NCBI GenBank assembly: GCA_023442945.1
Contig: JAEZWW010000044.1
Location: 1-14,141 of the forward strand
From: Pseudomonadota bacterium
Lineage (GTDB): Bacteria > Pseudomonadota > Gammaproteobacteria > Burkholderiales > Burkholderiaceae_C
Length of the DNA: 14,141 nucleotides
Reading direction: 5' to 3'
The notes under the pieces are model-generated. The model was given only the letters and a program-made list of their open reading frames with translations, searched no databases and was not told where the DNA came from. This document shows, piece by piece, positions 1-6,609 of this stretch. Position 1 is the first letter of the stretch. Each line of letters begins with the position of its first letter. The translations under genes were made by a program, and so were the position numbers.

Positions 1-226
1 ACAGCGCCCAGCCCGATCCCATGCGGCGCAGCGCGTTGTTCAACCGCGCCGACGTGGCGATCAGCTCGCCTTGCGTCGCGCTGTCGAGGTCAGGCCCGCG
101 AAACCGGGCCGTGCGCTGGAAACTGCCATCCTTGTTCAAGACGACGCCCGGTGCGACCAGCCCGGCCCAGGGCAGCCAGTCGGCAAGCAAGGCCGGGCGC
201 TGGCGATATTCGGCGAGGTTCAGCAT
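1..226 (-). CDS. trbE: TrbE, conjugative transfer ATPase (VirB4-like), N-terminal part
   Basis: TrbE is the VirB4/CagE-type ATPase that powers pilus assembly and substrate transfer at the inner membrane. Only the first 75 codons and one base are present; the gene runs off the left edge, so the Walker motifs are not visible. The reading begins MLNLAEYRQRPALLADWLPW and continues through a stretch ending NNALRRMGSGWAL, which I recognise as the TrbE N-terminus of Tn4371-type elements. The start is the ATG at 226-224 on the minus strand, preceded by a GGGAGGA ribosome-binding site about 7 bases upstream. It follows trbD with a gap of 15 bases, so it belongs to the same operon. No stop codon interrupts the visible part. 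Confidence 0.88.
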   Translation of the reverse strand, partial: MLNLAEYRQRPALLADWLPWAGLVAPGVVLNKDGSFQRTARFRGPDLDSATQGELIATSARLNNALRRMGSGWAL

Positions 227-241
227 CGCGGCGTCCTCCCC

Positions 242-514
242 TCACACGTCCAGCAGCGGGCGGTGCTTGATGTGCCGGGCGAAGACCTGCATGAACTGCG
301 GATCAACGCGCGCACCCCACACCGCCAAAGAATGGCCGACGATCCAGAACACCACGCCGGGAATCCACAGTTGCAGGCCCAGGCCGACAGCGGCGGCCAG
401 CGTGCCGTTGGCGATCGCCACGGTTCGCGGCGCACCGCCCAGCAGAATCGGCTCGGTCAGCGAGCGATGCAGCGGTACCTCGAAGCCGTCCGCGAAGGTG
501 TCGGGGGCACTCAT
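242..514 (-). CDS. trbD: TrbD, mating-pair formation inner-membrane protein (VirB3-like)
   Basis: A 90-residue protein of the TrbD/VirB3 family, a small inner-membrane part of the type IV secretion channel that works with the TrbE ATPase. Residues 31-68 are hydrophobic and hold one or two membrane helices, with LGLQLWIPGVVFWIVG as the core. The tail DPQFMQVFARHIKH after the membrane region is typical of the family. The start ATG (514-512) overlaps the trbC stop as ATGA, which argues for translational coupling. An upstream in-frame extension is possible but would run through trbC in another frame. Length and position between trbC and trbE fit the Tn4371 order. Confidence 0.88.
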   Translation of the reverse strand: MSAPDTFADGFEVPLHRSLTEPILLGGAPRTVAIANGTLAAAVGLGLQLWIPGVVFWIVGHSLAVWGARVDPQFMQVFARHIKHRPLLDV

Positions 515-894
515 ACGACGGCCCCGCCGGAGAAGCTGAAGAACGACAGGAAGAAGCTCGAAGCCGCGAAGGCAATGGACAGACCGAAGACGATCTGGAT
601 CAGCTTGCGGAATCCGCCGGACGTGTCGCCGAAGGCGAGCGCGAGGCCCGTGGCGATGATGATGATGACCGCGACGATGCGCGCCACCGGCCCTTGAATC
701 GACTCCAAGATCGACTGCAAGGGGCCTTCCCACGGCATCGAGGAACCGGCGGCCTGCGCGGTTCCGGCCAGGAACAGCAGCAGCGCGGCCAGCAGCAGCC
801 CTTGCCCCGCAGGGCGGGCCAGGCAGCGCAGCCGCGCAAGACGCAAAGCCGGATTTGCAGAAAAACGGAAAGCAGGAACGATCATCTGCGTCAT
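511..894 (-). CDS. trbC: TrbC, conjugative pilus subunit precursor (VirB2-like)
   Basis: A 127-residue pro-pilin. An Arg-rich leader is followed by a hydrophobic stretch (about 32-45) ending TAQA at 45-48, a good signal-peptidase site. Two membrane helices follow (about 70-88, with VIIIIATGLALAFG, and 99-119). This layout is that of TrbC/VirB2 pilins, whose mature form is made of two helices with a short cytoplasmic loop, here GDTSGGFRK. Only eight residues follow the last helix, ending SGGAVV. The RP4 pilin, by contrast, has a longer tail removed before it is made circular, so the processing may differ. The ATG (894-892) overlaps the trbB stop as ATGA, and the stop overlaps the trbD start in the same way. 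Confidence 0.9.
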   Translation of the reverse strand: MTQMIVPAFRFSANPALRLARLRCLARPAGQGLLLAALLLFLAGTAQAAGSSMPWEGPLQSILESIQGPVARIVAVIIIIATGLALAFGDTSGGFRKLIQIVFGLSIAFAASSFFLSFFSFSGGAVV

Positions 895-1955
895 GGCAGT
901 TCTCCAAGTGAGTGAGGGGATGGGGAAGTCGCCGCAGCGGGTGCGGCATCGGGAAGTGGCGGCAGCTCGGGAAACGGCGTTTCCAGCGCGTCCGCCAGTT
1001 GGTAGCCCACGCCATCGAAGCCGACGACGCGGGCGATGCTCTCGATGCGGCGCTTGCGCCCGCGCCCGGCGATGTGGATCACCACGTTGACCGCCTCGGC
1101 GATCAGCGCACGCGGCGGGTTCACCGCCACTTCGAGAATCAGTTGCTCCAGGCGCAGCAGCGCGCCGAGCGCGGAGCCGGCATGGATCGTGGCGATGCCG
1201 CCGGGGTGGCCCGTGCCCCACACCTTGATGAGATCCAGCGCCTCGGCACCGCGCACCTCGCCGACGACGACGCGATCCGGGCGCAGGCGCATCGACGAGC
1301 GCACCAGCTCGGTCATGGACACCACGCCCGCGCGCGTGCGCAGCGGCACGTGGTCACGGGCCGCGCATTGCAGCTCCACCGTGTCTTCGAGCACCAGCAC
1401 GCGATCGCCCGTGGCGGCAATCTCGGCCAGCAGCGCGTTGGCAAGCGTAGTCTTGCCGCTGCTGGTGGCACCGGCGATCAGGACGTTCTGCCGCTCGCGC
1501 ACGGCCCGAACCAGAAAGCCCGCCTGGGCGCTGGTCATCATTCTGTCGACGACGTACCGCTCCAGAGGGATCACGCCGATGGCGCGCTTGCGCAAGGCGA
1601 AGGCCGGCCCCGGGGCGGCCGGCGGCAAGATGCCCTCGAAGCGCTCCCCGGTTTCGGGCAGCTCGGCGGATAAGAGCGGCTGGCCGCGATGGACTTCCGC
1701 TCCGACGTGGGCCGCGACCAGCCGGATGATGCGTTCGCCGTCCGCTTCGGACAGCTCCACGCCCATCGGCGCGCGGCCCGAGGACAACCGATCTACCCAT
1801 AGCGTCCGGTCGGGATTCAGCATCACTTCCACCACGTCCGGGTCCTCCAGCGCGGCAGCGATCAGCGGCCCCATTGCCGTGCGCAGCATCTGAATGCGCC
1901 GGTCGAGCGACGTGGCGGTCATGGACTGCCCTTCAGTGGAGATGCGGGCGCTCAT
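891..1955 (-). CDS. trbB: TrbB, type IV secretion ATPase (VirB11-like)
   Basis: A 354-residue hexameric traffic ATPase of the VirB11/PulE/GspE type, acting on the cytoplasmic face of the transfer channel. The P-loop GATSSGKTT is at 162-170, the Asp box VLVLEDTVEL at 186-195, the Walker B region RVVVGEVRG at 228-236, and the His box GTGHPGGIATIHAGS at 247-261, all intact. The N-terminal domain (about 20-130) carries the DPDVVEVMLNPD stretch common in this family. The start at 1955 overlaps the stop of the upstream gene as ATGA and has GGGAG about 8 bases upstream. A second start at Met12 (1922) also has a fair AAGGG site, so the N-terminus is slightly uncertain. The last 35 residues are rich in Pro and Ala and look disordered. 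Confidence 0.95.
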   Translation of the reverse strand: MSARISTEGQSMTATSLDRRIQMLRTAMGPLIAAALEDPDVVEVMLNPDRTLWVDRLSSGRAPMGVELSEADGERIIRLVAAHVGAEVHRGQPLLSAELPETGERFEGILPPAAPGPAFALRKRAIGVIPLERYVVDRMMTSAQAGFLVRAVRERQNVLIAGATSSGKTTLANALLAEIAATGDRVLVLEDTVELQCAARDHVPLRTRAGVVSMTELVRSSMRLRPDRVVVGEVRGAEALDLIKVWGTGHPGGIATIHAGSALGALLRLEQLILEVAVNPPRALIAEAVNVVIHIAGRGRKRRIESIARVVGFDGVGYQLADALETPFPELPPLPDAAPAAATSPSPHSLGELP

Positions 1956-2416
1956 GAGGCACGCTCCCGCGCTTCGGCAACTGCCGCCGCGTCATCCATC
2001 CGCATCGGGTCGGGGTGCAGTTCCTCCACCACGTCACGCACCAAACTGCGCCCGCGCATAAGGTGGCGGCCCAACTGTTCGACGAACTGCTCGAACCGCG
2101 CCTTGCCATGCGCGCGGGCCGCCTCCTGATGCGCTTCGGGAACCGGCGTGCTGACGGTCAGGAAGTAGCGAATGAACAGCGCCAGCGTTTCGATCTGGAT
2201 GTTCTGGTCGCGCTCCAGACGCTCGGCTTGGCGCGATAGGCGATCCAACCGCTTGGCGATGGCCGCCTCGCGCTGGTCGGCGGCATCGGGCGACAGCCAC
2301 GATGCGAGCGCCGCCGCGACGATGGACGACTTGGACACGCCTTTCTTGGCGGCCAGCTCGTCCAAGCGCTTTGCGTGCTCCGGCTGGATAAAGAGATTCA
2401 GGCGGTGTTGGCTCAT
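1952..2416 (-). CDS. Ribbon-helix-helix (CopG-type) protein of the tra operon
   Basis: A 154-residue protein. Residues 3-45 look like a ribbon-helix-helix DNA-binding domain: a short strand HRLNLFIQ, a helix EHAKRLDELAAKKG, the turn VSKSS, and a second helix. The rest is much longer than a minimal CopG protein. It has a charged, coiled-coil-like helix (about 48-75, with AKRLDRLSRQAERLERDQ) and then a mostly helical tail. Family annotation is usually transcriptional regulator, and it may control the tra/trb operon. Its place between the coupling protein and TrbB, joined to both by ATGA overlaps, also allows a role in presenting DNA to the coupling protein; that is inference. The gene is a regular member of Tn4371-type transfer modules as I remember them. 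Confidence 0.8.
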   Translation of the reverse strand: MSQHRLNLFIQPEHAKRLDELAAKKGVSKSSIVAAALASWLSPDAADQREAAIAKRLDRLSRQAERLERDQNIQIETLALFIRYFLTVSTPVPEAHQEAARAHGKARFEQFVEQLGRHLMRGRSLVRDVVEELHPDPMRMDDAAAVAEARERAS

Positions 2417-4413
2417 AGCTCGATTCCGTCGTTGGGGTCGAGGGATGCCAGCCGGGCCGTTCGCTGCATGGCCGGATCGAGCTGACGAAGAAGGGGAAGC
2501 GGCAGGTCCTCGTCGTCATCGAGCAGCGCCAGGTCGGCCGCGGGCGCGGCCAACTCGGGGTCGTAGGTGACGGTTTCGGTGAGTTCGGGCTGACGGCGCG
2601 GGCCACCGTCATCGGTGGACCCCAGGCCATCGGCGGATGCCGTGGCAGGTGCAGCGGGTACGGCAGGAATCGCCAGCTCGCTCCAGTCGTCGGGCCGCGA
2701 CGGCGGCGCGTCGGCGTACTGCCCATCCGCAAGCGCAGGCGGCCGCAGCACGCGGCGCTTGAAATTGCTGTCCGCGTAGTAGCGCAGCTTCTTGGCTTTG
2801 ATCGGTGCCACGCTGGACACCATCACCACGGCCTCGTCGGGCGGAAGCTGCATGACTTCGCCCGGCGTCAGCAGCGGGCGGGCCGTTTCTTGGCGCGACA
2901 CCATCAGGTGCCCCAGCCATGGGGCCAGCCGGTGGCCGGCATAGTTGCGCTGGGCGCGCAGTTCGGTGGCCGTGCCTAGCGTCTCGGAGATGCGCTTGGC
3001 GGTGCGCTCGTCGTTCGTGGCGAACGTCACGCGCACATGGCAGTTGTCCAGGATCGAGTGGTTTTGGCCATAGGCTTTGTCGATCTGGTTGAGCGACTGC
3101 GCGATGAGGAAGCTGCGGATGCCGTAGCCCGCCATGAAGGCCAGCGCCGTCTCGAAGAAGTCCAGACGGCCCAGCGCCGGGAACTCATCGAGCATCAGCA
3201 GCAGCTTGTGGCGGCGCTGGATGCCATCGCTGCCGTCGAGCGATTCGGTCAATCGCCGACCGACCTGGTTGAGGATCAACCGGATCAGCGGCTTCGTGCG
3301 GCTGATGTCCGATGGCGGCACCACGAGGTACAGCGACACCGGATGCTCGGCTGCAATCAGGTCAGCGATGCGCCAGTCGCAGCGCGAGGTGACTTCGGCC
3401 ACCGTGGGATCGCGGTACAGGCCGAGGAACGACATGGCCGTGGACAGGACGCCCGAGCGTTCGTTGTCGCTCTTGTTGAGCACTTCGCGCGCCGCCGAGG
3501 CCACCACCGGATGCGGGCCATCGCCCAGGTGGGGCGTTGTCATCATGCGGTGCAGGGTCAGCTCGAAGGGGCTGGCCGGATCGGACAGGAAGTTGGCAAC
3601 GCCGCGTAGCGTCTTGTCCTCACCTGCGTAAAGTACATGCAGGATGGCGCCGACCAGCAGCGCGTGCGAGGTCTTCTCCCAGTGGTTGCGTTTCTCCAGC
3701 GCGCCCTCGGGATCGACCAGGATGTCGGCGATGTTCTGCACGTCGCGCACTTCATGCGCGCCGCGCCGCACTTCCAGCAGCGGGTTGTACGCGGCCGACC
3801 GGCTATCCGTGGGGTTGAACAACAGGCAGTGGCTGAAACGGCTACGCCAGCCGGCGGTGATGCTCCAGTTCTCCCCTTTGATGTCGTGGATGACGGCGGA
3901 TTCGGGCCAGCTCAACAAGGTCGGCACTACGAGGCCGACGCCCTTGCCCGAGCGCGTGGGCGCGAAGGTCAGGACGTGTTCCGGGCCTTCGTGGCGCAGG
4001 TACTGGCGATCGTGCTGGCCGAGGAACACGCCGGTCGACTGCGTGAGGCCGGCCTTGCGAATGTCCTCCGCATTCGCCCAGCGGGCCGAGCCGTAGGTCG
4101 TGACCAAGCGCGATTGCCGCGAGCGCCAGATCGACATGCCGATGGCGACCACCAGCGCCAGCAGGCCGCTGCCGCCCGCGATGGCGCCGCCGGTGTCGAA
4201 CACGCGCGGCGCATAGGCATCGAAAACGAACCACCACTCAAACAGTTTCCACGGGTGGTAGATCGGCGTGCCAAGAAAGTCGAACCAGGGCGAGCCAAGG
4301 CGTACTTGATAGCCAAGGGCCGCTGCTGTCCATTGCGTGGCGCCCCACACGCCGGCTATCACGATGCCGAATACCACGGCGATCTGACCGAACAGCACGT
4401 TCGTCCCTTGCAT
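2413..4413 (-). CDS. traG: TraG, conjugative coupling protein (VirD4/TraG family)
   Basis: A 666-residue type IV coupling protein that docks the relaxase-DNA complex onto the secretion channel at the inner membrane. The N-terminus holds membrane helices at about 5-30 and 75-97. The P-loop APTRSGKG is at 151-158 and the Walker B stretch KLLLMLDEF at 403-411, both intact. The acidic, Pro- and Ala-rich C-terminal tail (from about 560) is typical of the element-specific end. The start chosen is ATG 4413-4411 (MQGTNVLFGQ), with GGAGG seven bases upstream. A start 24 codons earlier is open, but the added residues are not membrane-like and have no similar site. The stop overlaps the next gene as ATGA. 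The 207-base gap to the lipoprotein gene may hold its own promoter. Confidence 0.95.
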   Translation of the reverse strand: MQGTNVLFGQIAVVFGIVIAGVWGATQWTAAALGYQVRLGSPWFDFLGTPIYHPWKLFEWWFVFDAYAPRVFDTGGAIAGGSGLLALVVAIGMSIWRSRQSRLVTTYGSARWANAEDIRKAGLTQSTGVFLGQHDRQYLRHEGPEHVLTFAPTRSGKGVGLVVPTLLSWPESAVIHDIKGENWSITAGWRSRFSHCLLFNPTDSRSAAYNPLLEVRRGAHEVRDVQNIADILVDPEGALEKRNHWEKTSHALLVGAILHVLYAGEDKTLRGVANFLSDPASPFELTLHRMMTTPHLGDGPHPVVASAAREVLNKSDNERSGVLSTAMSFLGLYRDPTVAEVTSRCDWRIADLIAAEHPVSLYLVVPPSDISRTKPLIRLILNQVGRRLTESLDGSDGIQRRHKLLLMLDEFPALGRLDFFETALAFMAGYGIRSFLIAQSLNQIDKAYGQNHSILDNCHVRVTFATNDERTAKRISETLGTATELRAQRNYAGHRLAPWLGHLMVSRQETARPLLTPGEVMQLPPDEAVVMVSSVAPIKAKKLRYYADSNFKRRVLRPPALADGQYADAPPSRPDDWSELAIPAVPAAPATASADGLGSTDDGGPRRQPELTETVTYDPELAAPAADLALLDDDEDLPLPLLRQLDPAMQRTARLASLDPNDGIEL

Positions 4414-4543
4414 TGCCCGCCTCCGATCGCGGCACAGCGAGGTGCCGCAGGCATCAGGATCAGTGCCGCCGGGCATGCCGGTCAAAGACCGTTGTCAACA
4501 GGTCGAAGACGCAAAAAGCATCGTTTCAGGCAGGAACGAATAG

Positions 4544-4549
4544 TGTCAA
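4544..4549 (-). promoter_or_regulatory. Possible -35 box upstream of traG
   Basis: On the minus strand the gap between the lipoprotein gene and traG contains a perfect TTGACA at 4549-4544. With an 18-base spacer the -10 position reads AACGAT, only three of six matches, so the call is weak. A second TTGACA lies at 4498-4493 and is followed at once by the inverted repeat CGGTC-TTT-GACCG (4491-4479), but it has no recognisable -10. Either could drive traG and the trb genes independently of the LysR gene. Confidence 0.25.
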
Positions 4550-4579
4550 AACACCGCGTGCACAAACGCACTGCGGCGC

Positions 4580-4613
4580 ATCAAGAAAGAAATGCAGGCC
4601 GCGTTGCGGCCAG
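4580..4613 (-). terminator. Possible intrinsic terminator after the EexN-like gene
   Basis: On the minus strand, about ten bases after the lipoprotein stop, GGCCGC (4611-4606), an AAC loop and GCGGCC (4602-4597) form a six-pair GC stem. It is followed by TGCA and then TTTCTTTCTT (4592-4583). The T-rich tract is offset and broken by C, so this may be a weak terminator or attenuator that lowers read-through into traG. Confidence 0.4.
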
Positions 4614-4620
4614 CCGACGA

Positions 4621-4893
4621 TTAGAACTTGGGTGGCTCCTTCGGCGGCGTATAGGGCACTTTGCCATCGCCGAAGAAGCGTTGGTTCGTGGCCTCGCCAA
4701 CGCGGTTGCACAGCACGTCGCCCATCGTCGGGCGATCCGTTTTGCACTGCTTGCGCAGTTCCTTCAGGCGCACGGGGTCGGTGGCCAGCTCCTCTACGCT
4801 CGGGAGGTCGGCGGGCTTGGGCGCCTCCGACCGGCTACAAGCAGCCAACAGTACCGTCAGCGAAAGCGATGCGGTGATCCTGAGCAGGTTCAT
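4621..4893 (-). CDS. EexN-like entry-exclusion lipoprotein
   Basis: A 90-residue lipoprotein. The signal peptide MNLLRITASLSLTVLLAAC ends in a clean lipobox (LAAC, lipidated Cys19). The mature part carries SVEELATDPVRLKELRKQC, then a second Cys near GDVLCN and the pattern EATNQRFFG. This matches what I recall of EexN proteins, which sit in the cell envelope and reduce entry of a second copy of the same conjugative element. The two mature Cys could form a disulfide. Residue +2 after Cys is Ser, not Asp, which by the usual Lol rule would favour the outer membrane. The start at 4893 has GGAGGA seven bases upstream; an earlier ATG ten codons before lacks this. It lies 38 bases after the LysR gene. 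Confidence 0.75.
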   Translation of the reverse strand: MNLLRITASLSLTVLLAACSRSEAPKPADLPSVEELATDPVRLKELRKQCKTDRPTMGDVLCNRVGEATNQRFFGDGKVPYTPPKEPPKF

Positions 4894-4931
4894 GACGGGT
4901 TCCTCCAAGGTGTGAAGCATCAAGGCGTGAG

Positions 4932-5831
4932 CTAACGGCCAGGTAACTCCGGCCCCAGGGCCTCCACCCGCTCGATGAAGCGGGCCAGCGGCTGCGAGGG
5001 CTCGGCGTCGCGGCGCAGCAGATAGGTGGTCAGCAGGGGTGGCTTCCCCGCCAGCGGTCGGCCCAACACCCCCGGTTCACGGCTGGAGCCGATGTGCGCT
5101 GCACCGGCCAGCCCCAGAGCCAGGCCGGCCGAAACAAAGGTCATCATCACGTCGAACGTGGCAACGTACTGCACGATCAAGGGCTCTCTGTCCTGCTTGC
5201 GCAGGATGCGATCGATCTGCCGGGCATGGCCCTCGCAGATCGCCGGGTCGCCCAGCACCAACGGGTGGCGCAGCACCTCTTCCGGCGGCACCCGCTTGTA
5301 GGCCAGCAGAGGGTGGCGCGCGGGCACCGCCACCATCAACTCGTCTTCCCAGGCTGGCTCGACGATGATGCCGTCGCCCACTTCATCTGCCATCGAAAAG
5401 CCCGCGTCATACAGGTCATCGCGCAAGCCATTGAGTTGCTGGGCCAGCGGCACCTCGAACAGGCGAACCTCGGTCTCCGGGTCTTCCTCGCGGCAGCGCG
5501 CCAGCAGCGCCGGCAGGCGTGAAGGTGTGATGCCATCGGACAGGGCGATGCGCAACTGGCCGTGAAAGCCATTGGCCCCAGCCTTCACGCTCTCGCGCGC
5601 CTGCTCCAGCGCCAGGAACACGCGGGGCGCGCTCTCCATCAGCAGCTTTCCCGCCAGCGTCAGCCGCGTGCTTCGGCTGGTGCGCACGAACAGTTGTGCG
5701 CCCAATTCCACCTCCAGTTCCTTGATGGCTCGCGACAGCGGCGATTGCTCGATGTGCAACCGCTCAGCCGCGCGCGCGAAATGGAGTTCTTCTGCCACGG
5801 CTAGGAAGTAGCGCAGATGTCGTAATTCCAT
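4932..5831 (-). CDS. LysR-family regulator of the transfer module (TraR position)
   Basis: A 299-residue LysR-type transcription factor. The winged helix-turn-helix is at 1-60 (MELRHLRYFLAVAEELHFAR, then AAERLHIEQSPLSRAIKELE and LFVR). The remainder is the usual two-lobed effector-binding domain, beginning near QLRIALSDG. The start ATG 5831-5829 gives the canonical LysR N-terminus and has GGAG nine bases upstream; a 20-codon extension to 5891 runs through a palindrome and is unlikely. In Tn4371-type elements a LysR gene called traR sits at this place, so control of tra/trb is likely; the effector is unknown. A metabolic regulator carried as cargo is the alternative, but its position directly before eexN and traG, on the same strand, argues against it. 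Confidence 0.88.
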   Translation of the reverse strand: MELRHLRYFLAVAEELHFARAAERLHIEQSPLSRAIKELEVELGAQLFVRTSRSTRLTLAGKLLMESAPRVFLALEQARESVKAGANGFHGQLRIALSDGITPSRLPALLARCREEDPETEVRLFEVPLAQQLNGLRDDLYDAGFSMADEVGDGIIVEPAWEDELMVAVPARHPLLAYKRVPPEEVLRHPLVLGDPAICEGHARQIDRILRKQDREPLIVQYVATFDVMMTFVSAGLALGLAGAAHIGSSREPGVLGRPLAGKPPLLTTYLLRRDAEPSQPLARFIERVEALGPELPGR

Positions 5832-5850
5832 GATATCTACTCCATAGTTT

Positions 5851-5889
5851 GTGTACGGCGCGCTGCTTTTCTGCAACGCGCCGTCACAC
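5851..5889. repeat. Strong imperfect palindrome before the LysR gene
   Basis: The arms GTGTACGGCGCGCTGC (5851-5866) and GCAACGCGCCGTCACAC (5873-5889) pair over 16 positions around a TTTTCT loop, with one C-A mismatch (5863/5876) and one bulged C (5885). It lies 20 bases upstream of the LysR start codon. It could be an operator for this regulator, a 5-prime leader hairpin, or a roadblock to transcription coming from the metal operon. No T-tract follows on either strand. Confidence 0.6.
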
Positions 5890-6089
5890 ATGGCGCTGAA
5901 GGCAGCAAAAGCGCGACAGCACCGTCAGCCGAGCCGTGATCTGGCCAGTCGCGGAGCGCGCACTACCAGCCGGAGACGAGACTTGGCAGAGCCACTACAC
6001 TCATTTCAGTTTTCCATGGCGCTGCGCGCCACCCGCAGGGCATGAAACATAAGAGGAGTCCGCAGGCCGCGGAGCCGGCCAAGTCAGCG

Positions 6090-6178
6090 AACGCCGTGGC
6101 CGGATCTGCGCCGGCCACCGGCGTTGTCCCCCCTCACGCACGAGAGGGGGGATGGTGCGAAGCGACTCAGGGGGTGTT
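6090..6178. repeat. Tandem GC hairpins, REP-like element
   Basis: The first hairpin pairs AACGCCGTGGCCGG (6090-6103) with CCGGCCACCGGCGTT (6111-6125), 14 pairs with one bulged C (6119). The second pairs CCCCCCTC (6128-6135) with GAGGGGGG (6144-6151) around an eight-base loop. On the minus strand the element opens with CCCCCTGAGTCGCTTCGC, starting four bases past the stop of the preceding gene. From memory this wording recurs in intergenic repeats of Comamonadaceae. It may end transcription of the metal operon, but neither hairpin has a T-tract, so it is not a classical intrinsic terminator. Confidence 0.6.
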
Positions 6179-6565
6179 TCACTTCAGCGTGAAGCGGGCG
6201 GTCGCCGCCTTGCCATTGACCGTGACGACCGCCACGGCCTTGGTGCCAGGGCCCACCTTGAAGCTGCCGGTGGCCTGCAGCCTATCGCCAGCCGGTTGGA
6301 GCTCGACCTCCTGCTTTTCGGCGCCGGTCAACAGTGTGACTTTCGCGCTGGCCTTCGAGACATCGGCAGGCTTGCCGTGGTCGCGCACATGGAGCTGGAT
6401 CGCTTCGGGCTTGGCGACGAGTTCGTAGTCCATGTCCCTGACCTCGACCACGACGCCGCCGTGCATCGGCTGGTGCTCGTGGGCGTGGTCATGCTTGCCG
6501 CCAGCGGCGAAGGCCGCGCTGGCGAAGGTTAGGCTGATGGCAGCGATGGTGGCATGCGTTTTCAT
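6179..6565 (-). CDS. Small His-rich periplasmic protein of the metal operon
   Basis: A 128-residue exported protein. The signal peptide MKTHATIAAISLTFASAAFA is followed by a His-rich start to the mature protein (GGKHDHAHEHQPMHGG, with His at 25, 27, 29, 31 and 35). The rest, with EVRDMDYELVAKPEAIQLHV and RDHGKPADV, looks like a small all-beta domain similar in pattern to the extra N-terminal metal-binding parts of some CzcB-type adaptors. It is the last gene of the efflux operon, 44 bases after czcA, with AAAGGA six bases before its ATG. A metal-scavenging or metal-delivery role in the periplasm is inferred from the His cluster and the context. I do not know an established name. Confidence 0.75.
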   Translation of the reverse strand: MKTHATIAAISLTFASAAFAAGGKHDHAHEHQPMHGGVVVEVRDMDYELVAKPEAIQLHVRDHGKPADVSKASAKVTLLTGAEKQEVELQPAGDRLQATGSFKVGPGTKAVAVVTVNGKAATARFTLK

Positions 6566-6609
6566 GGGTTTCCTTTCGGGCAAGTGAAGAAAATTGGATG
6601 GTTTGGGTG

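Larger units (their letters stand above)
1..5831 (-). mobile_element. Tn4371-family ICE transfer module (partial)
   Basis: This is a run of conjugation genes, all on the minus strand: LysR regulator, EexN-like lipoprotein, traG, ribbon-helix-helix gene, trbB, trbC, trbD and trbE. The order matches what I remember of the Tn4371 family of integrative and conjugative elements, where traR-traG-copG-trbBCDE precedes trbJLFGI. The left edge of the window cuts trbE, so the rest of the mating-pair genes should lie beyond it. No integrase, att site or relaxase is visible here, so integration rather than a plasmid location is inferred from the family. The metal-resistance genes to the right are probably cargo of the same element. 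Confidence 0.8.
5832..6178. other. Intergenic stretch between ICE core and metal operon
   Basis: These 347 bases hold no reading frame with a credible start and protein-like composition. They contain the palindrome next to the LysR gene (5851-5889) and the two tandem hairpins (6090-6153) described separately. The 5900-6089 part shows nothing I can name. Because the LysR gene belongs to the transfer module and the next gene to the metal operon, this is the likely core/cargo junction. Confidence 0.6.

Noticed and set aside
655..668. GAT triplet run as a possible microsatellite
   Set aside because: It encodes the consecutive Ile residues of the first TrbC membrane helix and is too short to be a repeat tract of note.
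773..800. CAGCAG-rich stretch as a repeat
   Set aside because: It encodes the Leu-rich core of the TrbC leader peptide.
912..1673. Open frame on the plus strand opposite trbB
   Set aside because: TrbB has every expected ATPase motif on the other strand; the plus-strand protein is low-complexity and His/Arg-rich.
4414..4485. 24-codon N-terminal extension of traG
   Set aside because: No ribosome-binding site there, non-membrane composition, and the downstream ATG has GGAGG at ideal spacing.
3637..4935. Long open frame (432 codons) on the plus strand opposite traG and the lipoprotein gene
   Set aside because: It lies antisense to genes with clear motifs, its protein is Arg/Ala-rich without domains, and long antisense frames are expected in GC-rich coding DNA.
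5832..5891. 20-codon N-terminal extension of the LysR gene
   Set aside because: It would translate the palindrome, and the internal start gives the standard LysR N-terminus.
6005..6043. Short minus-strand frame of 14 codons in the intergenic region
   Set aside because: No ribosome-binding site and no conserved feature; length is within chance expectation.
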